From Nevskia sp. (lineage in GTDB: Bacteria; Pseudomonadota; Gammaproteobacteria; Nevskiales; Nevskiaceae): DNA of 57,079 nt. The notes beneath the pieces were generated by a model. It was not told the DNA's origin and made no database searches. It saw nothing but the letters and a program-made list of their open reading frames with translations. Shown piece after piece: positions 31,597 through 40,400 of this stretch; positions within the stretch are counted from its first letter, which is position 1, and each line of letters starts with the position of its first letter. Both the position numbers and the translations under genes were made by a program. The stretch is taken from assembly GCA_016779605.1 (NCBI GenBank), contig JADHNH010000008.1:1-57079 (forward strand), given 5' to 3'.

Positions 31597-33339
31597 GTGC
31601 GCATCCTGATCCGTACCTGGAACCGCCAGGCCGGCGAGGCGGTTTCCGACGACCGCATCGTCGAGGCCGAACGCGTCCACATCGGGCGCGGCACGGACCA
31701 GGACATCGAGCTGCCGGACCTGCGGGTGACCCTGGCGCACGCCGAGATCCAGCGCAGCGGCAAGAACGTGGTGATCGTCGCCAAGGCCGGCGCCGAGATC
31801 CTGGTGAACGGCACCCAGATGCGCGAGCACAAGCTGCGCTCGGGCGACGCCATCGCCATCGGCCGCTTCCAGCTGACCGTGAAGCCGGCCGAGGGCAACG
31901 CCGACCTGCAGATCGACGTCGAGGAGCGCGCCTCGGCGCAGGAGCAGAAAAAGCAAAGTGCCGCACGGCGCAGCCTGACCCTGGCGGAAGCGGGCCTGTC
32001 GCGCCGCTGGATGTCCTGGCTGCTGTTCTTCCTGGTGATCGTGCCGGCGCTGGCGATTCCGTCCTGGCTGCGCTTCGGGCAGGGCACCCTGCCGATCCTG
32101 CCCACCGCCAAGGGCGTGGCGATCGCCGCGCTGGTGCCCACCGACCGCGCCTGGAAACCGGGCCATTCGAGCAGCGCCCACGCCTTCTTCCAGAACGATT
32201 GCGCCAAGTGCCACCGCGACGCCTTCATCCGCGTGCGCGACGAGGAATGCCTGGCCTGCCACAAGGGCACGGCGCAGCATGTCGACAACCTGCACTGGCT
32301 GGCCTTGCCGGTGTTCGCGCAGGCCCGTTGCACCGATTGCCACCACGAGCACAAGGGCGACGACGGACTGGTCACGCGCCACGACAGCCAGTGCACGTCC
32401 TGCCACATCGACCCGCAAGCGCGGTTCGACGGCAGCAAGCTGGATGCGGCGGGCGATTTCACCGCCCACCACCCGGCGTTCACCCCCAAGGTGGCGCGCT
32501 ACGACGCCGCCACCCAGCGCTTCAACTGGATCGAGGTGAGCCAGCAGCACCCGGCGGACCTGCATTCCGACACCAACCTCAAGTATCCCCACGACAAGCA
32601 CCTGGATCCCAAGGGCATCAAGTCGCCCGACGGCAAGAAAGTGCTCAAGTGCGCCGACTGCCACGAGCCGGATACCTCCGGCGTGTCGTTCAAGCCGATC
32701 GACATGCAGCGCCACTGCGCGCAGTGCCACCGCCTGGATTTCGACCAGGACGCGCCGGGCCGCACGGTGCCGCACGGGCAGCCGCAGCAGGTGGCCGCAG
32801 TGATCCGCGATTTCTACGCGCGGGCCGCGCTGGCCGGCGGCGTCGCCAAGCCGGGTGCGCCGGCCGTGGTGCAGTTGCGCCGCAAGCCCGGCGAGCAGCT
32901 GAGCCGGGAAGGTGCGCGCGCCGCGCTGGCCTGGGCCGACCAGCAGTCCGCGCTGGTCATCGACGAAGTGTTCGACAAGCGGCTCTGCGGCTACTGCCAC
33001 ATCGTGCAGCACAGCGGCGACGCCGCCGCCCCGTTTGCGGTGGCGCCGGTGGCGCTGGCCCGCAACCGCCTCGACGGCGCGCAGTTCAGCCATGCCGCCC
33101 ACCGCACCGAGAAATGCGACAGCTGCCACGGCGACGCCGCGCGCTCCAAGCTCAGCACCGACGTGCTGATGCCGGACATCAAGCGCTGCCGCGACTGCCA
33201 TGGCGACCATTCGGACACGGTGCGGATCCGCTCGACCTGCATGGAATGCCACGGCTACCACGTCGCCAAGGAGCAGAAGATGGGAGCGCCGGCCAAGGCG
33301 ATGACGGAACCGGCATCGACGACGGGCGCCGCGCCGTGA
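31597..33339 (+). CDS. FHA domain - transmembrane - decahaem cytochrome c fusion
   Basis: A 580-residue protein starting at GTG. Residues about 26-95 form an FHA (phosphothreonine-binding) domain: HIGRGTDQDIELPDLRVTLA, then ILVNGTQM and LRSGDAIAIGRFQL. One helix (about 139-158) follows, then a periplasmic part with ten CXXCH motifs between C202 and H552: CAKCH, CLACH, CTDCH, CTSCH, CADCH, CAQCH, CGYCH, CDSCH, CRDCH, CMECH. Topology would place FHA in the cytoplasm and haems in the periplasm. It starts 7 bp after the cytochrome b gene and overlaps the next start (GTGA). Likely the periplasmic electron relay; the phospho-signal input is inferred. Confidence 0.85.
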   Translation: MRILIRTWNRQAGEAVSDDRIVEAERVHIGRGTDQDIELPDLRVTLAHAEIQRSGKNVVIVAKAGAEILVNGTQMREHKLRSGDAIAIGRFQLTVKPAEGNADLQIDVEERASAQEQKKQSAARRSLTLAEAGLSRRWMSWLLFFLVIVPALAIPSWLRFGQGTLPILPTAKGVAIAALVPTDRAWKPGHSSSAHAFFQNDCAKCHRDAFIRVRDEECLACHKGTAQHVDNLHWLALPVFAQARCTDCHHEHKGDDGLVTRHDSQCTSCHIDPQARFDGSKLDAAGDFTAHHPAFTPKVARYDAATQRFNWIEVSQQHPADLHSDTNLKYPHDKHLDPKGIKSPDGKKVLKCADCHEPDTSGVSFKPIDMQRHCAQCHRLDFDQDAPGRTVPHGQPQQVAAVIRDFYARAALAGGVAKPGAPAVVQLRRKPGEQLSREGARAALAWADQQSALVIDEVFDKRLCGYCHIVQHSGDAAAPFAVAPVALARNRLDGAQFSHAAHRTEKCDSCHGDAARSKLSTDVLMPDIKRCRDCHGDHSDTVRIRSTCMECHGYHVAKEQKMGAPAKAMTEPASTTGAAP

Positions 33340-35300
33340 AGCGGATCACCTTCCTGCTCTCCTTCATCCTGACCCTGGCCGCCTGCGGCGGCGGGGGCGG
33401 CAGCAACGCCGTCTCCAGCGGCGGCTGCGACGGCTCCTGCCAGACCAGTTCGCCGCAGCGGCTGGAGATCGCCGACGTGCAGCAGGTCATCGCCCAGGCG
33501 GTGGCCGAAGCGCAGGCGCAGAAGATCGGCGCCACCGTCGCCGTGGTGGACCGCGTCGGCAACGTGCTGGCGGTGTTCCGGATGAGCAACGCCGGCACCG
33601 CGGTCGCGATCAATTCGCTGCGCAACACCGGCACCGGCCTGGACGGCCTGGCGGTGGTGCCTTCCACGCTGGCGGCGATTGCCAAGGCGGTCACCGGCGC
33701 CTACCTGAGCTCCGAAGGCAACGCCTTCTCCACGCGCACGGCCAGCCAGATCGTGCAGCAGCACTTCAATCCCGGCGAGCTGGGCCAGCCCGGCGGCCCG
33801 CTGTTCGGCGTGCAGTTCAGCTCCCTGCCCTGTTCGGACTTCAACACCAGCTACCCTACGGACGGCATGGCGGGCCCGAAGCGCTCGCCGCTGGGCCTGT
33901 CGGCCGACCCCGGCGGGTTCCCGCTGTACAAGAACGGCACCGTGGTGGGCGGCGTCGGCGTGATCGCCGACGGCTCCTACAGCCTGGACCTGGACATCAC
34001 CGTGCCCGAGCACGGCGTGGACGAGCTGATCGCCATGGCCGCCGCCGCCGGCTTCGATGCGCCGGCCACGCGGCGCGCCGACATGATCACGGTCGGCGGC
34101 AAGACGCTGCGCTTCACCGATGTCGAGATCGGCGACACCAGCACCGGCGGGCGCAACACCCTGAGCTACGCCGCGGCCAGCGCCGCCGGTTCGCTCGTGG
34201 CGGTGCCCGCCTACACCGCCGGAACGATCCTCGCCGGCGCCCGGTTCGCCCAGCCGGAGTCCGGCTACGCCCCGGCCACCGAGCCTGCGTTTGCCGGCCT
34301 CGACGCGTTCCGGCTGGTCATCGACGACGGCTCGCCCAACGGCGCGCCGAAATATCCCCCCATCGCCGGCACCGACGGCGGCCTGAGCGCCGCCGAGGTC
34401 ACCGAGCTGCTGAAGGACGGCATCGCCGTCGCCAACCGCACGCGCGCGCAGATCCGCCTGCCCTTGAGCTCGCAGATGCGCGGCTCGGTGGTCGTGGTGG
34501 ACACCAACGGCGTGGTGCTGGGCGTGCTGCGGACGCGCGACGCGCCGGTGTTCGGCACCGACGTGGCGCTGCAGAAGGCCCGCACCGCGATGTTCTTCTC
34601 CTCCGCCGGCGCCGGCGCCGCGATCCAGGCGGCCGGCTCAGTGAACTACCTGGCGCCGAACGGCACGGCAGGTCCGACCGCGGTGCAGCTGAACGGCTAC
34701 GCGCAGGCCATGAGCAGCGTCGTCGGCGCCCACGCCCTGGACGGCACCTACGCCTACGGCGCGCGCTCGGTGGGCAACTTGGCCCGCCCGTTCTTCCCGG
34801 ACGGCATCGACGGCACCCAGTTCGGTCCGCTGAGCAAGCCGCTGGCTCAATGGAGCCCGTTCTCCACCGGCCTGCAGCTCGACCTCGACTACGAGCGCAT
34901 CATCCAGCACGTGCTGTTCGTGCTCGGCGCCGGGCCGGACGTGACCCACGGCCCCGGCACGACCGGCTGCGCCGGCCCGCCGGCCGCGGCGAGCTTCCAC
35001 ACCACGGTGCCGGCGCCGCTGGGCGACGGCCTGCAGATCTTCGCGGGCGGGGTGCCGATCTACCGCGGCGGCACGCTGATCGGCGGCATCGGCGTGTCCG
35101 GCGACGGCATCGACCAGGACGACATGGTGGCGTTCCTCGGGCTCTACAACGCCGGCCAGGCGCTCGGCAGCCTGAGCAACGCACCGCCGGCCCGGCGCAT
35201 CGACACGGTGAACATCCAAGGCCAGAGCCTGCGCTACGTGGAATGCCCGCAGGCGCCGTTCCTGGACAGCAGCGAACAGAACCCATGCGACGGCAAGTAA
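33336..35300 (+). CDS. Lipoprotein with duplicated HbpS/GlcG-like domains
   Basis: A 654-residue lipoprotein. The lipobox is LTLAAC with lipidated C17, followed by a GGGGGS linker. Two HbpS/GlcG-like (DUF336) repeats can be seen: one from about residue 44 (VQQVIAQAVAEAQAQKIGAT, VAVVDRVGNVLAVFR, GGVGVIADG) and one from about residue 350 (VVVVDTNGVVLGVLRTRDAP, GGIGVSGDGIDQDD). Some family members bind haem or corrinoid, but no CXXCH is present. GTG start overlaps the preceding stop; the 3' end overlaps the barrel gene by 16 bp. Presumably sits at the outer membrane next to the conduit. Confidence 0.75.
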   Translation: MKRITFLLSFILTLAACGGGGGSNAVSSGGCDGSCQTSSPQRLEIADVQQVIAQAVAEAQAQKIGATVAVVDRVGNVLAVFRMSNAGTAVAINSLRNTGTGLDGLAVVPSTLAAIAKAVTGAYLSSEGNAFSTRTASQIVQQHFNPGELGQPGGPLFGVQFSSLPCSDFNTSYPTDGMAGPKRSPLGLSADPGGFPLYKNGTVVGGVGVIADGSYSLDLDITVPEHGVDELIAMAAAAGFDAPATRRADMITVGGKTLRFTDVEIGDTSTGGRNTLSYAAASAAGSLVAVPAYTAGTILAGARFAQPESGYAPATEPAFAGLDAFRLVIDDGSPNGAPKYPPIAGTDGGLSAAEVTELLKDGIAVANRTRAQIRLPLSSQMRGSVVVVDTNGVVLGVLRTRDAPVFGTDVALQKARTAMFFSSAGAGAAIQAAGSVNYLAPNGTAGPTAVQLNGYAQAMSSVVGAHALDGTYAYGARSVGNLARPFFPDGIDGTQFGPLSKPLAQWSPFSTGLQLDLDYERIIQHVLFVLGAGPDVTHGPGTTGCAGPPAAASFHTTVPAPLGDGLQIFAGGVPIYRGGTLIGGIGVSGDGIDQDDMVAFLGLYNAGQALGSLSNAPPARRIDTVNIQGQSLRYVECPQAPFLDSSEQNPCDGK

Positions 35301-37435
35301 GCCGTTTCGTCCGGCTCAGCGCCATCGCGGCACTGATAGCGGTAAGCGCCCAGGCCGCCGAGCGCACCTACGGCCCGGTGCGCCCCCACCAGGACCTGCT
35401 GGAGATCGCCCGGGCGCTGCGGCCGGAGCAGACCCGGCTGTGCACCTACCAGACGCTCGCCGCCCTTTATCGGGCCAACCCGGCCGCCTTCAACGGCTCC
35501 GCCCAGCATCTGAAGATCGGCAGCGTGCTGCGCATCCCTTCCGCCCGCGAAATCCGCGCGGTGCCGGCGGCCGAAGCTTACGCCGTGTTCCGCGGCGCAC
35601 CGGTCTCGCCTGCGCCGGCCAACAAGGCCGCCGTCCAGCGCTCGCCGCTTCCGGCCAAGGCGGGCACCGCTCCCGCCGCACCGGCAGCGGCGATGCACGA
35701 TGCGCCGGCTGCACCTGCAGCCGTACCGGTGCGGAGCGCCGGCGTCGACCTGCGCCGCCGCCCCGGCGACATGCCGCCGGCGCCGCCGTCGGCCGATACC
35801 CAGCCGCTGCCGGATCCGAATCGCGTCAGCCGGCTGGCGCCGGTGGCCGCGCCGGAGGCCTGGAACCAGTGGCAGCTCGCCCCCGTGCCGGACCGCTGGC
35901 GCCTGCTCAACACCCTGGGCCTGGTGCCGCAGCACTGGTACGACCCGTACAACCAGAACACCTACAAGGCGGACAAGCCGATCCGCCACGGCGACGAGTT
36001 CGTCAACCTGAGCGTGATCTCGGATTCGATCTACGAGTACCGGCGGCTGCCGACGCCGGTGGGGGGCCAGGGCAGCAACAAGCCCGGCCAGAACAGCATC
36101 TTCGGTGATCCGCGCCAGACGCTGTTCAGCACCAACCTGATCCTTTCGGCCGTCTACATCAAGGGTGACACCACCTTCAAGCCGCCGGAATACGAGTTCC
36201 ACCTGACGCCGGTGCTGAACTACAACTACGCCACCGCCGAAGAAGCCGGCGTGCTGAACGTCGATCCGAGGAAAGGCCGCTACCGCTCCGACCAGTTCAT
36301 CGGCCTGCAGGAGGCGTTCGTCGACTACCACCTGCGCAACGTGTCGGACCGCTACGACTTCGACAGCGTGCGCTTCGGCATCCAGCCCTTCTCCACCGAT
36401 TTCCGCGGCTTCCTGTTCCAGGACAACCAGCTGGCGCTGCGCTTCTTCGGCAACCGCGACAACAACCGCTGGCAGTACAACCTGGCCTGGATCCGCCGCC
36501 TGGAAAAAAACACCAACAGCGGCTTGAACGACGTCACCGTGAAGCCGCGCAACGACGACATCTACCTCTTCAACCTATACCGCCAGGACTTCCCGTTCCG
36601 CGCGTTCACCTCGCAGTTCATCGTGGTGCATAACCGCAACCACGAGAACGGCGAGCAGTTCTACGACGACAACGGCTTCCTGCAGCGGCCGGCGGCGATC
36701 GGCACCGAGACTCCGCGCCGGTACCACGTCACCTACCTGGGCTACAACGGCGACGGCCACATCGGCCGCCTGAACCTGACCATGTCCACCTACCTGGTCG
36801 CCGGCAACCAGGATCGCGGCGTGTTCTCGGACCGGGTCAAGCGCATCCGCGGCCTGTTCGCCGCCGCCGAAGCCTCCTACGACGTCGACTGGCTGCGCCT
36901 GCGCCTGAGCGGGGTCTACGGCAGCGGCGACCACGATCCGCGCAACGGCACCGCCACCGGTTTCGACGCGATCTTCGAGAACCCGATCATCGCCGGCGCC
37001 GACACCAACTTCTGGACCCGCCAGGCCATCCCGCTGATCGGCGGCGGCGGCGTGACGCTGTCGCCGGGCAACGGCGAGCTGGCCGACCTGCGTTCCAGCA
37101 AGGACTTCGGCCAGTCGAATTTCGAAAACCCCGGCATCATCATCGCCGGCCTGGGCGCCGACGCCGACCTGATGCCGCAGCTGCGCCTGTCCGGCAACTT
37201 CAACCACCTGTGGTTCGACAGCTCGCGCGTGCTGGAATTCGCCCGCAACCAGGGCGGCATTTCCAACAACATCGGCTGGGATTTCTCGACCGCAGCGATC
37301 TACCGGCCGTTCTTCACCCAGAACATCGTTTTCCGCCTGTCCGGCGCCATGCTGATCCCCGGCAGCGGCTACCGCGCGCTGTTCCCCGGCAATTGCGACT
37401 ATTCCGTGCTCGGCAACCTCGTTCTCACGTACTGA
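35285..37435 (+). CDS. Outer-membrane beta-barrel with FimV/LysM-like N-terminus
   Basis: A 716-residue exported protein, signal cleavage after SAQA (residue 24). Residues about 25-90 resemble the FimV N-terminal LysM-type domain: YGPVRPHQDLLEIARALRP, then TYQTLAALYRANPAAFNGS and LKIGSVLRIPS. A proline/alanine linker (about 95-185) precedes roughly 480 residues of alternating amphipathic strands ending NLVLTY, the terminal-aromatic outer-membrane signal. Flanked by decahaem genes, it is a candidate for the porin sheath of a porin-cytochrome conduit. It is not an obvious MtrB/PioB homologue: I see no N-terminal CXXC. Confidence 0.75.
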   Translation: MRRQVSRFVRLSAIAALIAVSAQAAERTYGPVRPHQDLLEIARALRPEQTRLCTYQTLAALYRANPAAFNGSAQHLKIGSVLRIPSAREIRAVPAAEAYAVFRGAPVSPAPANKAAVQRSPLPAKAGTAPAAPAAAMHDAPAAPAAVPVRSAGVDLRRRPGDMPPAPPSADTQPLPDPNRVSRLAPVAAPEAWNQWQLAPVPDRWRLLNTLGLVPQHWYDPYNQNTYKADKPIRHGDEFVNLSVISDSIYEYRRLPTPVGGQGSNKPGQNSIFGDPRQTLFSTNLILSAVYIKGDTTFKPPEYEFHLTPVLNYNYATAEEAGVLNVDPRKGRYRSDQFIGLQEAFVDYHLRNVSDRYDFDSVRFGIQPFSTDFRGFLFQDNQLALRFFGNRDNNRWQYNLAWIRRLEKNTNSGLNDVTVKPRNDDIYLFNLYRQDFPFRAFTSQFIVVHNRNHENGEQFYDDNGFLQRPAAIGTETPRRYHVTYLGYNGDGHIGRLNLTMSTYLVAGNQDRGVFSDRVKRIRGLFAAAEASYDVDWLRLRLSGVYGSGDHDPRNGTATGFDAIFENPIIAGADTNFWTRQAIPLIGGGGVTLSPGNGELADLRSSKDFGQSNFENPGIIIAGLGADADLMPQLRLSGNFNHLWFDSSRVLEFARNQGGISNNIGWDFSTAAIYRPFFTQNIVFRLSGAMLIPGSGYRALFPGNCDYSVLGNLVLTY

Positions 37436-37447
37436 CAGGCCCCGACC

Positions 37448-40400
37448 GTGCGACCGACCCTGCGCCTCCTCATCGCCGCCGCTCTCGGACTGGCCGGCCT
37501 CGGCGCCGCCCACGCCAGCGAGGGCGAGGAGCCGCGCGACATCCAGTACGTCGAGGCGCCGCCGGCGCCGCGCGTCCAGACCGCGCAGCAGGCCGACGCC
37601 AAGAGCGACGGCTGCCGCTCCTGCCACACCCGCACCGACCACGCCAGCATGCACGCCAACCCGGCGGTGGTGCTCGGCTGCACCGACTGCCACGGCGGCA
37701 ACGCGGCGGTGCACCTCACCGCCGGCGCCCAGCCCAAGGACCCGGCCTACCGCTCCGCGCTGGACCAGGCCCACGTGCAGCCGCGCTATCCGCAAGCCTG
37801 GGACTACCCGTCGAGCGCCAAGCCGCATGACAGCTACACCCTGCTCAACCGCGAGGCGCCCGAGTTCGTGCGCTTCGTCAATCCCAGCGACTACCGCGTC
37901 GTGCGGGAAGCCTGCGGCGCCTGCCACCTGCCGGTCATCGAGGCCGCCGAGCGCAGCCTGATGGCGACCGGCGCGATGCTGTGGGGCGGCGCCTCCTACA
38001 ACAACGGCATCCTGCCGTTCAAGCAGTACGTCCTCGGCGAGGCCTACACGCGCGACGGCCTGGCCGCCATCGTCAGCGATCCGGCGGGCACGCTGGATCC
38101 GAACATGGCGGCCAAGGGCGTGCTGTCCAAGCTGTTCCCGCTGCCGCCCTGGGAGGTGATTCCGCCCGGCGACGTGTTCCGCATCTTCGAGCGCGGCGGA
38201 CGCGACATCTCCAGCCTGTTCCCGGAGACCGGCCTGCCCGACTCCAGCGGCGAGCTGCAGAAGCTGGAGGAACCGGGCCGCCCGGATTTCCGCCAGTCCA
38301 ACCGCGGGCCCGGCACCGGCAACCGCATCGCCGTGCCGGTGATCAACATCACCAAGACCCGCCTCAACGATCCGCTGATGTGGTTCCTGGGCACCAACGA
38401 GCAGCCCGGCGACTACCGCTCCAGCGGCTGCGCCGCCTGCCACGTGGTCTACGCCAACGACCGCGACCCGCTGCACGCGGGGCCCTACGCCCGCTTCGGC
38501 AACGACGGCATGTCGCAGAGCGTCGACCCCACCATTCCCAAGAACGAGGCCGGCCACCCGCTGACGCATGCGTTCACCCGCGCCATCCCCACCTCGCAGT
38601 GCATGGTGTGCCACATGCACCAGCCGAACATCTTCCTCAACTCGATGCTCGGCTACACCATGTGGGACTACGAGTCCGACGCGCCGAAGATGTGGCCCGA
38701 GCAGCAGCGCTATCCGACGGACCACGAGATCCGCCAGATCAACAACCGCAACCCCGAGGAGGCGGCGATCCGCGGCAAGTGGTCCGACCCGGATTTCCTG
38801 AAGGACGTCTCCAAGCTCAACGAGGGGCTCAAGGACACGCAGTTCGCCGACTACCACGGCCACGGCTGGAACTTCCGCGCCATCTTCAAGCGCGACCGCA
38901 AGGGCGACCTGCTCGACAAGGACGGCAAGATCGTCGCCGACGACGATCCGCACAAGTTCCACAAGGCCGTGCAGCTGATGTCGATCCACGTCGAAAAGGG
39001 CATGCAGTGCGCCGACTGCCACTTCGGCCAGGACGCGCACAGCAACGGCCATATCTACGGCGAGGTGGCGCAGGCCATCGAGATCGACTGCCAGGATTGC
39101 CACGGCACGGTCGACAACTACCCGACCCTGCGCACCTCCGGTCCCGCCGCGCCGGCGCCGCACTGCCCGGACGGCGCACAGCTGCAGCCCGGCACCCCGC
39201 TGTCGCCCGGCAACCTGCCGCCGCCGGCGGTGCCGACCTACGTCTGCGCCTACCCGGACGGCTCCAGGGTGCCGGCCCCGCCCGCCGGCAACGACCTGGC
39301 CGACATGCGCACCCAGGACGGCCGCCTGCGCTTCGAGTGGATCAACGGCGAGCTGTGGCAGCGCTCCGGCGTGACGCCGGGCCTGGAATGGCGCGTGCAC
39401 CTGGTCAAGGACTCGGTCACGCCCGGCAACAAGGACTACAACGCCAAGGCCGCCCGCGCCAAGCTGATGAGCACGGACACCAGGACCTTCGCCTGGGGCG
39501 GCAGCGTGGCGCCGGCCAACCGCGCGCACCAGGACAGCAAGATGCTGTGCGTCACCTGCCACAGCTCCTGGACCACGTCCTGCTTCGGCTGCCACCTGCC
39601 GATCCAGGCCAACTGGAAGACCGAGCGCCACCACTTCGAGGGTGGCGAGAGCCGCAACTTCGCCACCTACAACCCGCAGGTGGTGCGCGACGACTTCTAC
39701 ATGCTCGGCAAGCACGGCGAGGCCAAGGGCTACCGCATCGCCCCGGTGCGCAGCTCCTCGGCCCTGGTGCTGTCCTCCACCAATTCCAGCCGCGAGCACA
39801 TCTACGTGCAGCAGCCGCCGGTGTCCGCCGGCGGCTATTCCTCGCAGGCGTTCGCGCCGCATTACCCGCACACCGAGCGCACGGTCGAAACCAAGACCTG
39901 CTCGGACTGCCACCTGTCCAAGGCCAACGACAACAACGCCATCGTGGCGCAGCTGCTGGGCCTGGGCACCGGCTTCGTCAACTTCGTCGGCTACCACGCC
40001 TGGGTCGGGCTGCAGGGCTCGCTGGCGGCGGTGCAGGTCACCGAGTGGGACGAGCCGCAGGCCGTCATCGGCAGCTACCTGCACCGCTACGCCTACCCGG
40101 ACTGGTTCAAGGCCCACGTCGACCGCGGCCGCGAGCTGCCCACCGCGCACACCCATCGCACCGGCGGGCCGGTCGGCTGCCTGCAGCTGCGCGGCGAATA
40201 CCTGTACGTCGCCCAGGGCGCGTCGGGCATGCAGGCTTACGACGTTTCCGCCATCGGCAACAAGGGCGTGTCGGAAAAGATCATCACCGCGCCGTTCTCG
40301 CCGCTGGGGCACGACACCCACATCAGCTCGCACGACGCCAGCTGCGTGGCCCTGCCGACCGACCAGCCGATCAGCCCGCTGCGCAACGCCAATCCGATGA

